This document shows, in pieces, positions 35,982-45,095 of a DNA stretch of 64,000 bases (position 1 is the stretch's first letter; each line of letters begins with the position of its first letter). The stretch covers positions 1-64,000 of the forward strand of contig CAJJBF010000004.1 in the NCBI GenBank assembly GCA_905182375.1. The letters run 5' to 3'. The position numbers and the translations under genes are program-made. The notes under the pieces are model-generated. The model was not told where the DNA came from. It was given only the letters and a program-made list of their open reading frames with translations, and searched no databases. This DNA comes from Flammeovirgaceae bacterium UBA4465. Its GTDB lineage: Bacteria; Bacteroidota; Bacteroidia; Cytophagales; Cyclobacteriaceae.

Positions 35982-38076
35982 CTACAAATCTAACATCCAA
36001 TAACCATCTTCTTTTATATTATGTACAGGTACGTTTATTTCATGAGCCCAAGTACTGATTTTGTCAGCATAATAGGGAGAACAATTAGAACCAATGACTA
36101 GGCCCCAATCTTTAAATACCTCAATAAATACTCAAAATCTAAGGTTAACTCCTCAGTAATGACGACATAATCTACACTTAACGTTTCCACAAACTCCCAC
36201 TGCTAATTATTATTATTTATAAATATGATTTTATAAAGCCCTTTTAATAGCAGATGAAAGGGGCCGAAGTGTTTCAGTTCTTCAGTCTTAAACAACTCAG
36301 TCAGATCAGTGGAGGCACTCGGAAGTCCTAAAAATCCACGAAATGGATTTATGCTCCATTTCAAGCGTTCAGAAGATCAGAGTTTGTGCCTATCAATCAT
36401 TAAACGAGCAGAATAACCCTCAATCACATCGATGCTCATTTGGTCTTGCATATCATAAATCACAAGCATTTTTCGTTCATTCGCATTAAAATGGGTAAAC
36501 AAATTAATTATTTGCCAAAAAATAATGAGTAGCAGTCCAAATACTAACCAAATAAATAATTCTTTCCTAAAAGCCACTAGGAGCACTATCTGTATCAAAT
36601 ACATAACGAAAACTTCACTCCAATGAAGATACAAGTCCGATATCTTACTGTATGGTAGCCGCTCAATCCACATGACATAGGCATTCATAACACTTATCAA
36701 ATTTTCAAGTACCCATCCCATATATAAGTGGATTGGATCAAAAAATAAGGAGATTACCAACAATACAACTGCCAAAATAAGAATACAAAAAGTAGCGGGT
36801 ACTACCCATAAATTGGATAATAAAAAATACGTTGGAAGCTGATAAAAATAATATATCGCAATAGGAAGGGTAGCTATTTGCGCTGTCAAAGAAGTGCACA
36901 TAAGTGCCCAAAAATAATCCCCTGCTGGATTTTTTATCTCCTAACAGCTATAGAACAGAGTAAAAAAAATAACAATTCCTGTCACAGCAATAAATGAAAG
37001 TTGAAAGCTAACATCATAAATCATATTTGGATCAATCAAAAGCAATACGAATGCGGTCAGTGCGATCGAATTATAAATATTAGAAGTCCGACGATTCATT
37101 TCGCTCAAACTCACAATAGAAAACATGGTAGCTGCACGCATTACTGAGGGAACGAGACCAGCTATAAAAGCATAAAGCCAGAGTCCCAAGATGATCCCTA
37201 TACCATAGTAATAGCGACCTAAATATATATTTTTTAAGGGTTTCAAAAAAACCTAAAATCAGAAAAATAATACCCATGTGTAATCCTGATACAGCTAAGA
37301 CGTGCATAGTCCCTGAAGTAGCATAAGCTGACTTTAGTTATTGGTCTAAATAATCCTTAATCTCAAGTACTAAGGCAACTACTACAGCCCTTGACTGAGC
37401 ATCCCTAATTTGATTTTGAAATAAGGCTTTTGCCTTATGCCTCATTTCAAATGCCAAAGCACGGATACTAAAACGCGACGAGCTACCGATACCCATAATG
37501 TCATCATCTCTCACATAAGTCTGATGGTAAATATATTGACGGCTTAAGTATTGAGCATAATCAAAAGCCATAGGATTTTTAGGGAATTTGATGGAGAATA
37601 AACTTCCAGATACATAGAGATAAGAACCATAAGACCTGACCTTATTGTGTATTTCTTTCCGTACATGAAGTTGGAATTTTCCCCTCCATTTTAATTGACA
37701 GATCGCCTAGGAGCACAGAATCTATTCGAAAGGTATATCTGACATATTTCTCTTGCTCAATAGGATCCTCTACAATCCAACCTGAAAAAGAGCTTATTTC
37801 CTGAATATCCACATGACTCAAATGGTCCACATCTTTACGCTCATTGGTGTAATAGGCCATGCCATATCCAATCAAACTAATCATTAACAAACCAGTAATC
37901 CCACTGAAAAATAAGGAATACTTCCTCACAACAAGCCAGAAGTAAAGAATCGCTAGCCCACTAAATATTGAAAGGATAGAATAAGATGCAATTTCTAAAT
38001 GAAAATCATAGATCCATATGCCGAGGATCAAACTCAATAAATAGCGCAAAAAAGGATAGTTATTCCATAGATACAT
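35982..38076 (-). pseudogene. Degraded competence protein ComEC/Rec2 (DNA-uptake channel)
   Basis: The remains of a Bacteroidota ComEC of about 698 codons can be read through the interval: N-terminal membrane helices (YLLSLILGIWIYDF), the DUF4131 beta region, the ComEC core motif MHVLAVSGLHMGI (near 37280), further helices (LVPSVMRAATMFS, YDVSFQLSFIAV, IATLPIAIYYFYQLP), and the C-terminal part ending near 35984. It is broken by four in-frame stops: TAA 37338-37340, TAG 36941-36943, TGA 36377-36379 and TAG 36203-36205. Frame breaks occur near 37672-37676, in an A7/T7 run at 37245-37251, and near 36111-36116. All three stop types occur, which excludes a recoded codon. This number of lesions marks real decay, in contrast to single-indel genes elsewhere in the window. 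Confidence 0.85.
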
Positions 38077-38166
38077 TCAGTTATACCGTTTTAAACAATA
38101 TAACTCACTAATGAAAAAGTCGCGTTATTTTAATTAAGGAATGTAATGAAGTGACACTTATAATAC

Positions 38167-38604
38167 TTAAGTCGTTTGAGACATCCTTTGATGCATAATA
38201 TCTGCTTCTATAAATCTCGGTCCTACCGGTAAAAATCCTTGGTGGGCATAAAGGTTTATGGCTTCCAATTGCGCGTTTAAATACACAAGTACTCCCGATC
38301 CGAATTTACTTTTAATATCTACCAAAATGGATCTTAACAAATCTGCACCTAAACCTTTATTTCTATAAATTGGCAATACTGCGAACCTTTCGAGCTTCAC
38401 GCCTTGAGAAGTTTTCCTCCAACGTGCGGTACCCAAGGCATTGCCCTCTTCATCTACCGCAACAAAATAATGAGCCAAACTTTCCGCATCTTCATGTACA
38501 ATAGCCTCGGGAACATCTTGTTCATTTACGAAAACACGTTGTCTAATTTCATAAGATTTATGTAATAATACAGCTGAATTTGCTGCTACAACCTTATGAT
38601 TCAT
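38167..38604 (-). CDS. GNAT family N-acetyltransferase
   Basis: A 145-residue acetyltransferase with the acetyl-CoA loop LPIYRNKGLGADLLRSI near residue 75 and the preceding core strand HYFVAVDEEGNALGTARWRK. The start is taken at ATG 38604 (MNHKVVAANSAVLLHKSYEI). The longest frame begins at 38685, inside PhoH, and its extra 27 residues are unrelated to GNAT proteins. This subgroup (the ElaA/YjcF-like set, VFVNEQDVPEAIVHEDAE) acetylates unknown small substrates. It overlaps phoH by 11 bases and is probably translationally coupled to it. Confidence 0.88.
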   Translation of the reverse strand: MNHKVVAANSAVLLHKSYEIRQRVFVNEQDVPEAIVHEDAESLAHYFVAVDEEGNALGTARWRKTSQGVKLERFAVLPIYRNKGLGADLLRSILVDIKSKFGSGVLVYLNAQLEAINLYAHQGFLPVGPRFIEADIMHQRMSQTT

Positions 38605-39580
38605 AATATTTATGGTAGGCTTTGATAATACTTTTGACCAGGCGATGTCTAAGTACATCTCGCTCGTCAAGGTGTACAAATCCAATATTTTTGGTCTCCT
38701 TAAGTACTTCTAACACTTCTAGCAATCCTGATTTTTGCCTTGGCGGTAAATCAATTTGAGACTTATCGCCCGTCACAATTACCTTTGAACTAGGGCCCAT
38801 GCGTGTGAGAAACATTTTGATCTGACTTTGTGTCGCATTTTGGGCTTCATCCAGCAAAATAAAGGCATTATTGAGCGTTCTGCCCCTCATATAGGCCAAT
38901 GGGGCTATCTCAATAATATTATTTTCCTGATAAAATTTCAACTTCTCTGGCGGAACCATATCACTTAATGCATCGTAAATAGGTCTTAAATAAGGATCTA
39001 TTTTATCCTTCAAATCTCCTGGAAGAAATCCCAGACTTTCGCCTGCCTCTACCGCTGGTCGGGTAATAATTATTTTGGCCACGTCTTTATTTTTTAATGC
39101 CTTCACAGCCAAAGCCACCGATATATAAGTCTTCCCAGTTCCTGCTGGTCCTAAGGCGAAGACCAAATCATTTTTCTGTACGGCCGTTACTAGTTTTTTT
39201 TGATTTGGGGTCTTTGCACTTATTTTAATCCCTTTGGTACCATAAACCAAAATTTCTGCCAAATCATCACCCTCATTTAGATGATTTTCATCTGCTAAAT
39301 ATGAAATCACATGATCCCGCGTAAGATTCCCGTATTTGCGATAATGAAGAATCAATGAGTTCAAAATTTCATTGATCTTGACCAATTCAGGAGCGGCACC
39401 TTGAATAGTGATCTCATTACCTCTTGAGATGATTTTAGTGTCCGGAAAGGCCGACATGATCTCATTTATATTGGCATTTTCTGTTCCAAGAAAATCAACC
39501 AAGGGTATGTTTTCTAGTGTAAATATTTTTTCGAGCAAGTGAAGTGTCTTTTTAAAATTGTCTTTGCCTATTTTTACCAT
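38594..39580 (-). CDS. PhoH family protein (PhoH-like NTPase)
   Basis: A 328-residue P-loop ATPase of the PhoH group: an N-terminal region of about 105 residues (with a KH-like NEITIQGAAPELVKINEIL segment), the Walker A GPAGTGKTY near residue 143, the PAVEAGESLGFLPGD block, and the Walker B ILLDEAQNAT near 240. The best start is ATG 39580 (MVKIGKDNFKK); the longer frame from 39619 adds 13 residues. PhoH proteins are linked to RNA metabolism together with YbeY in many bacteria. It is divergent from the SAM hydrolase, with 41 bases between the start codons, a pairing also seen in related genomes. Confidence 0.9.
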   Translation of the reverse strand: MVKIGKDNFKKTLHLLEKIFTLENIPLVDFLGTENANINEIMSAFPDTKIISRGNEITIQGAAPELVKINEILNSLILHYRKYGNLTRDHVISYLADENHLNEGDDLAEILVYGTKGIKISAKTPNQKKLVTAVQKNDLVFALGPAGTGKTYISVALAVKALKNKDVAKIIITRPAVEAGESLGFLPGDLKDKIDPYLRPIYDALSDMVPPEKLKFYQENNIIEIAPLAYMRGRTLNNAFILLDEAQNATQSQIKMFLTRMGPSSKVIVTGDKSQIDLPPRQKSGLLEVLEVLKETKNIGFVHLDERDVLRHRLVKSIIKAYHKYYES

Positions 39581-39621
39581 TACATATTTAATAACAAATA
39601 AAACAAATATTCTTTTCAAAC

Positions 39622-40398
39622 ATGGCCCTAATCACTTTTATGTCTGATTATGGATTAGAAGACCATTATGTAGCTGCTGCCAAAGGAACGCTGCTAAGCC
39701 TCAACCCCGAGTTAACCATCGTTGATATCAGCCATGAAATTAAATTATCAGATATCGCTCATGGAGGTTACGTATTACGCAATGCTTTCAAAAAATTTCC
39801 CAAGGGTACCGTTCATCTCATTACTATGAATTCTTCCAGAAGCCTGAAAAATCGATGGATTGGACTCACTTTGGAAGGCCACCACTTCATCGGCACAGAT
39901 TCTGGTATTTTCAGTATTATAAGCACTGAAAACCCTTCCCTCGTCGTTGAAATTTGCCCTATTAATACAGAAACGACTTATCTAAAAATAGTTGATCAAG
40001 CCGTCAACGATCTGGCTATGGGACGTGGTCTTGAACACATTGGTCGGATCATAACTGATCACCTACAACTGATTGATCGAACCGCTAAAATTACAAAAAA
40101 AGGTATGATTGGCCATGTCATCCATATAGATCACTATGGCAATTTAATTACCAATATTAAGCATACTGATTATCTTGAAATCCAGAAAATTAACGGACAG
40201 GTGACCTTCCAAATACAAATAGGTAGAGAGATTTTTGATCGATTGCATGAAGGCTATGATGCAGTCGATCCTGGTGAGTGTTTTGTGTTTTTTAATTCAG
40301 AAAAAGTCTTACAAATTGGTATTAATATGGGGCGAGCCTCAGAACTATTAGGTATCCGAATGGATGCTTCTGTTTATATAAATTTCAATGTTCAATGA
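39622..40398 (+). CDS. SAM hydroxide adenosyltransferase (DUF62/fluorinase-fold)
   Basis: A 258-residue enzyme that splits S-adenosylmethionine with water into adenosine and methionine. The N-terminal motif ITFMSDYGLEDHYVAAAKG holds the conserved Asp and the substrate-binding residues (about 3-21); EIKLSDIAHGGYVLRNAF follows near 43. The C-terminal beta-barrel has GMIGHVIHIDHYGNLITNI near 160, with the conserved Asn of the family. Genes of this type are widespread in bacteria with unclear physiology. It overlaps the following ABM gene by four bases (ATGA), so both are translated together. Confidence 0.88.
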   Translation: MALITFMSDYGLEDHYVAAAKGTLLSLNPELTIVDISHEIKLSDIAHGGYVLRNAFKKFPKGTVHLITMNSSRSLKNRWIGLTLEGHHFIGTDSGIFSIISTENPSLVVEICPINTETTYLKIVDQAVNDLAMGRGLEHIGRIITDHLQLIDRTAKITKKGMIGHVIHIDHYGNLITNIKHTDYLEIQKINGQVTFQIQIGREIFDRLHEGYDAVDPGECFVFFNSEKVLQIGINMGRASELLGIRMDASVYINFNVQ

Positions 40399-40684
40399 TG
40401 CTATTGAGAATTGTCCGTATGGAATTTCAAGAAGAAAAAGTCTTAGATTTTCAGAAATTATTTAAAAATATCAAAGGTAAACTTTCTGATTTTAAAGGTT
40501 GTCAATCTATTCATTTATACAGAGATCAAGATCAATTCAATGTTTTCTATACGCACAGCCATTGGCTATCGGTAGACCATTTAAATAAATACAAAGCGTC
40601 TTTTTTTTTAAAACGACTTGGGCCGAGGTGAAAGTTTTGTTTGCAGACAAACCTCGAGCGTATTCTTTAATAGAAAAATACTAG
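40395..40684 (+). CDS. Small ABM-like (antibiotic biosynthesis monooxygenase fold) protein, one-base frameshift
   Basis: A dimeric alpha-beta-barrel protein: MLLRIVRMEFQEEKVLDFQKLF, then FKGCQSIHLYRDQDQFNVFYTHSHWLS. The uninterrupted frame stops after 78 residues, but adding one T to the T9 run at 40601-40609 gives a normal continuation (KTTWAEVKVLFADKPRAYS to LIEKY) with a stop at 40682-40684 and about 96 residues in total. The run of nine Ts is a classic spot for indel errors. Its ATG overlaps the SAM hydrolase stop. The substrate is not known; this fold is used for haem degradation, quinone oxidation and simple stress proteins. Confidence 0.75.
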
Positions 40685-40849
40685 GAACAGGTAAGTAATC
40701 GGCTGAAGCATTGAAGCTACAAAATTGATCCATATTGCATTGCCATTTCCATAAAGTCAACATAGTTGGTTCAAACTGATCTGAAAAAAAATATAACTAG
40801 AGATTGTTGATTAACTTCATAACCTAAGGAAAAATCAAATAAATTTAAG

Positions 40850-40931
40850 TACCAAAGGAGGGAATCGAACCCTCACTCTCGAAAGAACACGATTTTGAGT
40901 CGTGCGCGTCTACCAATTCCGCCACTTTGGC
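40850..40931 (-). tRNA. tRNA-Leu (anticodon CAA)
   Basis: A complete class II tRNA. The acceptor stem is GCCAAAG/CTTTGGT with discriminator A, the D-arm carries GGTAGACGC, the anticodon stem CACGA/TCGTG holds loop CTCAAAA (anticodon CAA, reading UUG), the long variable arm is TTCTTTCGAGAGT-like, and the T-arm includes GGTTCGATTCC. No CCA is encoded. It stands alone between the ABM gene and yqhA. Confidence 0.95.
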
Positions 40932-41158
40932 ATTTAGTGATTACAAAAATATCTAAATCTCACATCAACGCAAACTATTGATCCTTTTAAGTTGGCTTAT
41001 TTTTTTATTGTTATAAATGAAATACCCCTACCAAAATTTAGTCAAATACTCTTTTCAAAATGATCCTAATTATTCCTGCCCATTAATCTGATCAACTGAA
41101 ATCATTAAAAAAATAATTTGTCTATCTTTCCACAAATTTTAGTGCATCATTTGTATTT

Positions 41159-41785
41159 ATGTCAAAGAAATTAGAAAACTTATTTGAAGGCTTTATGTTT
41201 TGGAGCCGTTGGGTGCAGGCCCCTATGTACGGCGGATTGATTTTTGGTTCCTTCATTTATCTCTATGTCTTTTTTCATGAACTCTTCAATATGTTCACAA
41301 GGCTCCTCAATCAACCGGTTGGTTCAAAGTCGGGTCCGTGGCAAGAAACTGAGATGATGTTGAGTGTTTTGAACCTTGTGGATATTTCAATGGTAATGAA
41401 CCTTTTGATCATTGTAACCATTGGTGGATATTCGATATTTACAAGTCGGATGGATCTCGATTTACATGAAGATAAACCCTTATGGCTAAATAATTTAGAT
41501 GCAGGTCAGTTGAAAATAAAGTTAGCTACCTCCCTCGCCTCTATCACGGGCGTTCAGCTCTTAAAAACCTTTGTTGATTACAGAGAGGCGGCAACTAAAG
41601 TGAGCAGTGAAGGAATTATTATTGAAATCATCATTCATATCGTCTTTATTTTGTCCGCATTGTTATTGGCCCAAACAGAAAAAATAACCCATAGCTATCA
41701 ACATGAAAAGAATTTGATGAAGTCGAAAATGACCAAAAAATATAAAGAAGATGAAAATCTACTTAAATATGATTTTGATTCTTAA
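41159..41785 (+). CDS. YqhA/UPF0114 family membrane protein
   Basis: A 208-residue inner-membrane protein of the TIGR00645/UPF0114 group, with the family start LENLFEGFMFWSRWVQAPMYGGLIFGSF at residues 4-31 and predicted helices near 20-45, 75-95, 128-140 and 155-170. The central DLVDISMVMNLLIIVTIGGYSIFTS-like region and the following LDAGQLKIKLATSLASITGVQLL are also characteristic. The function is not established. The protein is somewhat longer than E. coli YqhA (about 164), with an insertion after the first helix and a charged C-terminal tail. It is convergent with the M42 peptidase. Confidence 0.87.
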   Translation: MSKKLENLFEGFMFWSRWVQAPMYGGLIFGSFIYLYVFFHELFNMFTRLLNQPVGSKSGPWQETEMMLSVLNLVDISMVMNLLIIVTIGGYSIFTSRMDLDLHEDKPLWLNNLDAGQLKIKLATSLASITGVQLLKTFVDYREAATKVSSEGIIIEIIIHIVFILSALLLAQTEKITHSYQHEKNLMKSKMTKKYKEDENLLKYDFDS

Positions 41786-41819
41786 TACAATCTCTATTTG
41801 AATCAAAAAGAGCTATTCT

Positions 41820-42872
41820 TTATCTCTTCCAATTAAAACTTGTTATTTTTTCAATAAATTGATTGATTAACAAAATGGCATTTAGAACATCCTCCTGATG
41901 TACCATTTCAATGACTTGATGCAAATGACGCGTAGGAATAGAAACGGCACCTGCAATGGCTCCGTGTTTACCAGTTCTTTGTAATCCCGCAGTGTCAGTT
42001 CCTCCTGCCGTAAGTACCTCTGGTTGCCATGTTATTTCAGCATCTGTAGCCGTTTGTTTCAAATACTTCACCATTCTAGGGTCACATATGGTGGAAGCAT
42101 CCATGATTTTAATAGCAGGTCCATTCCCCAGTGATGTTATTTGCTCATGGGCTTGTGCCCCGGGTAAATCAAATGCAATAGTCGTATCTATGGCCAATCC
42201 ATAATCTGGATCAATGTGATGCGATGCCACTTGGGCACCCCTCAAACCTACCTCCTCTTGGACCGTAAATACGGCATATACATCTATTTGAGGGTTTTTT
42301 AATTGCTTAAGCACCTCGATCAATACATAAACTGATATCCTGTTATCTAGGGATTTACAATTGATACAATTACCCATTTCAATCAACTCTCTTTCTCTGG
42401 TGATCGGATCACCTACGGCTATATTTTTTTTTACTTCTGTTCCAGCCATCCCTGTGTCAATAAAGAAATCTTCTATTTGTACCCCCTTGCTTCGTTCTGC
42501 TGGCTTCATTAAATGAATCGGCTTGGAACCCATAACTCCAATGATTGCCTTCTGACCATGAATCACCACGCGTTGAGCTGTAAGGGTTTTTGGATCAAAT
42601 CCTCCCAATGTATGAAATCGAATAAAGCCATTATCATCAATGTGTGTCACCATAAAGCCAATTTCATCCATATGGGCAGCTAGCATAATTCTTGGCGGAG
42701 ATACTACTTTTTTGGCTTTGACCAATGCAATTAAATTACCCATATTATCAATGGAAATCTCATCGCAATAAGGTGTAATTTCTTTTTCAATAACGTCTCT
42801 TATTTGAGACTCAAAACCGGAAGTTCCGGGGGTTTCGCACAGATTTTTTAAAAGGGGTATATTCATTTTCAT
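41820..42872 (-). CDS. M42 family metallopeptidase (tetrahedral aminopeptidase/glutamyl aminopeptidase-like)
   Basis: A 350-residue cytosolic aminopeptidase of the M42 type, which forms dodecamers. The metal-site motifs are AAHMDEIGFMV near residue 67, the bridging Asp in SLDNRIS near 175, the catalytic Glu pair in FTVQEEVGLRGA near 208, and a terminal His in STRHLHQVIEMVH near 318. It trims peptides released by larger proteases. The start at 42872 lies just downstream of tRNA-Leu and its hairpin, so read-through from the tRNA promoter could contribute to expression but is blocked by the hairpin if that acts as a terminator. Confidence 0.92.
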   Translation of the reverse strand: MKMNIPLLKNLCETPGTSGFESQIRDVIEKEITPYCDEISIDNMGNLIALVKAKKVVSPPRIMLAAHMDEIGFMVTHIDDNGFIRFHTLGGFDPKTLTAQRVVIHGQKAIIGVMGSKPIHLMKPAERSKGVQIEDFFIDTGMAGTEVKKNIAVGDPITRERELIEMGNCINCKSLDNRISVYVLIEVLKQLKNPQIDVYAVFTVQEEVGLRGAQVASHHIDPDYGLAIDTTIAFDLPGAQAHEQITSLGNGPAIKIMDASTICDPRMVKYLKQTATDAEITWQPEVLTAGGTDTAGLQRTGKHGAIAGAVSIPTRHLHQVIEMVHQEDVLNAILLINQFIEKITSFNWKR

Positions 42873-42887
42873 ATTCTGAAATTTAAG

Positions 42888-42922
42888 AAGGCTTTGGAAA
42901 ATCAGCTGTTTTCCAAAGCCTT
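42888..42922 (-). terminator. Hairpin terminator after tRNA-Leu(GAG)
   Basis: A perfect 14-bp inverted repeat: AAGGCTTTGGAAAA at 42888-42901 and TTTTCCAAAGCCTT at 42909-42922, with a seven-base loop, placed six bases beyond the 3' end of the tRNA and ahead of the M42 start codon. It probably ends or processes the tRNA transcript. The downstream U-tract is short, so activity as an intrinsic terminator is not certain. Confidence 0.7.
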
Positions 42923-42927
42923 GGGTG

Positions 42928-43013
42928 TGCGCACGAGAGGAATCGAACCTCCACGGCCATAATTAGCCACTAGGCCCTCAACCTAGCACGTCTACCAGTT
43001 CCGCCACGTGCGC
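42928..43013 (-). tRNA. tRNA-Leu (anticodon GAG)
   Basis: Class II tRNA with acceptor stem GCGCACG/CGTGCGC and discriminator A. The anticodon loop TTGAGGG gives anticodon GAG (reads CUC/CUU). The long variable arm is formed by TGGCTAATTATGGCCG-like bases and the T-arm contains GGTTCGATTCC. CCA is not encoded. Confidence 0.95.
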
Positions 43014-43155
43014 GAATCAGTACGTAAAAATAAGTTGATTATGCTAATAAAAAAGAAACCCTAAGACTAAATAAAAAGTATTTCCAATTCAACTCCAATT
43101 CCAAGGGATCAATAAGCTGATCAGCAGTAGGTCTTTTTTATTTTTAAAGTGTCTT

Positions 43156-43920
43156 TTATTCTTGATGACCATTGAGCCATTTTTTAAAACTGTTCATTTT
43201 TAATGAGCTCACAACGACTGAGGATGAAAAAGAAGGCGCTGGAATTAATTTAAGATGAATCTTACTTTTATAAAACAGTTGTATTTCATCCACTGCAAGA
43301 AAAGAAGTGATGATTTTTCTATTGATACGAAAAAAAAGAGTAGGATCTAATTTTGTCTCTATTTCCATCATGGTTTGATTCAAAATGAATTTTTTCCCTT
43401 CATGAATTACTAAAATAGCATAACGTTCATCTGAATAAAAATATGCTATTTCATCTTCCGTTATTGAATCTAATTTTTTTCCAGTATTCACCAAAAAGCG
43501 TCGTTGATAAGTCTTTTTGTTGAAGAGATATCCCTTTAAAATTCCTTCAATATCCAATGCTTTAATTCCGGAGCGTTGAAACTTTTGAATAGCTAACTGG
43601 GGTTCTTCTTTCGTCACGGGCTTCAATAAATAATCAACACTATTTTCTTTAAAAGCTCTTACAGCATATTGGTCGTATGCCGTGACCATAATGATGGGTG
43701 TTGTATTATTGATTGCTTGGAAAATTTCAAAACTTGATCCATCACCCAACTGTACATCAGAAATAATCAAATCGCATGTATGTTGATTGAACAAATCAAT
43801 AGCACCTAATACGGTATCTAAGTTTGCAGTCACTTGGATATCGGTATCCAATGAGTTAAGAAGCTTTTCAATATGGTTTGCAACGAGTGGTTCGTCTTCG
43901 ATAATTACTGTTTTATACAT
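43156..43920 (-). CDS. LytTR family response regulator
   Basis: A 254-residue DNA-binding response regulator. The receiver domain has the phosphoacceptor Asp in LIISDVQLGDGSS near residue 55, acidic pocket residues in VIIEDEP at the start, the switch Thr/Ser in IIMVTAYDQYA near 81 and the Lys in LLKPVT near 102. The C-terminal LytTR domain lies at about 140-250 (FLVNTGKKLDSITEDEIAYFYSDERY, then FFRINRKIITSFLAVDEI). Its ATG is three bases behind the remains of a hybrid histidine kinase (43924-44893), which is broken; thus the regulator is intact while its expected kinase is not. It may be controlled by another kinase, be constitutive, or be on the way to loss. Confidence 0.9.
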   Translation of the reverse strand: MYKTVIIEDEPLVANHIEKLLNSLDTDIQVTANLDTVLGAIDLFNQHTCDLIISDVQLGDGSSFEIFQAINNTTPIIMVTAYDQYAVRAFKENSVDYLLKPVTKEEPQLAIQKFQRSGIKALDIEGILKGYLFNKKTYQRRFLVNTGKKLDSITEDEIAYFYSDERYAILVIHEGKKFILNQTMMEIETKLDPTLFFRINRKIITSFLAVDEIQLFYKSKIHLKLIPAPSFSSSVVVSSLKMNSFKKWLNGHQE

Positions 43921-43923
43921 ATT

Positions 43924-44893
43924 TTACGCTTGTTTTAGTAAAGGAATTTTAACAGAATAATGATTTTTACTCATTTTGAACTCAGGTAATCTATCAGTGA
44001 ACAAAGCATATCTCTTGATGATGTTTTGCTGTCCTACACCCATTGAGATTACATCCGTTTTGGGTTAATAATTATTGATCACGTATAAAAAATTTTGATC
44101 ACTCTTGATCAGCACGTGTAACGGATGCTTCTGGGAAATAGTATTATGCTTAATGGCATTTTCAACCAGTAGTAATAAAGTGCCAGCAGGAATTTTGAAT
44201 TCCTTAAGATTCTCTGTAGGTTGATTACTCACAAAAAGTCCTTCTTCAAAACGGACTTTTTGAAGAAGAAAATAATTTTCAATTACTCTTTGCTCATTTT
44301 CGAGATCTGACAACTGATCCACCTTTTGTTCGAGCATAAATCGATACATAAGAGATAACTTTTTTACAAAAAGCTGCGCAGATTCATTCTCATCAATCAA
44401 TGCATATAAATTGGTCAAACAATTGAAGAGAAAATGAGGATTAATTTGAGTCTGAAGATTTTTTAACCGAACTTCAATATTTACGTGTTCCTTTTATTCA
44501 TTCAGTAATTTCAATTTCTTATTCGTTACTCTTAAGTTGTAGGTTTCTAGAGCATATTTAATGGCTGCGGACATGTCCTTCATTAATAGCCCTGATGACC
44601 AGCTCATTTTCTGAACGTCCCGAAATTAGAATTCTCATACTATCAGGCGAATACTTCATGGATTTTGTTAAAAAAGAAATTCCAGTCATCTGTGGCATTC
44701 TGTGATCTGTCAAGATCAAAGCTATATTTTCGTGTTTCTGAAAAATATACAAGCCTTCTTCTCCTGATTGTGCGGTTAAGATATTGTACTTATCTGAAAA
44801 TGATGTTTTGAAATATTCAATGGAAGTAAGGTCATCATCGACAAAAAGGATTTTTATATTTCTTTGGCATTGTAAATTATTTTGAATTTCCAT
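43924..44893 (-). pseudogene. Broken receiver-histidine kinase (LytS-type), partner of the LytTR regulator
   Basis: Reads as a receiver domain (KILFVDDDLTSIEYFKTSF, LTDHRMPQMTG, MRILISGRS) joined to a His_kinase domain (LQTQINPHFLFNCLTNLYAL, with the phospho-His in the PHFLFN motif) and a HATPase (VENAIKHNT, then SMGVGQQNIIKRY). Frame lesions: a deletion of roughly a dozen codons plus a frameshift near 44571-44578 after AINEG, an in-frame TAA at 44494-44496, and an in-frame TAA at 44065-44067. The C-terminal end lies at 43924, just before the LytTR regulator. Receiver-kinase hybrids next to LytTR regulators are common in Bacteroidota. The kinase is very likely non-functional. Confidence 0.8.
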
Positions 44894-45095
44894 TTATTTT
44901 ATATTGAGAATATTTTTATATATAACGCTTCTGACTCTTTATATTGTATACTGCGTTGAGATCGTAGGTAACCCTATTAGAAAAAAATATAATTATATCT
45001 TGAGGGATCGACTTAAAAGCTGAGGCACACAGTTGCATTTAAGTAACGGACAGGAATGCTTATTTAGAAACTCAGTATTTTATTTTACTGATTAG

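Noticed and set aside
36941..37571. Several short minus-strand frames that could be counted as individual membrane proteins
   Set aside because: Together they reproduce the order of ComEC segments and are fragments of one gene.
35982..38076. Possible stop-codon recoding or programmed frameshifting in comEC
   Set aside because: TAA, TAG and TGA all occur in frame together with indels, while neighbouring genes use normal stops; decay is simpler.
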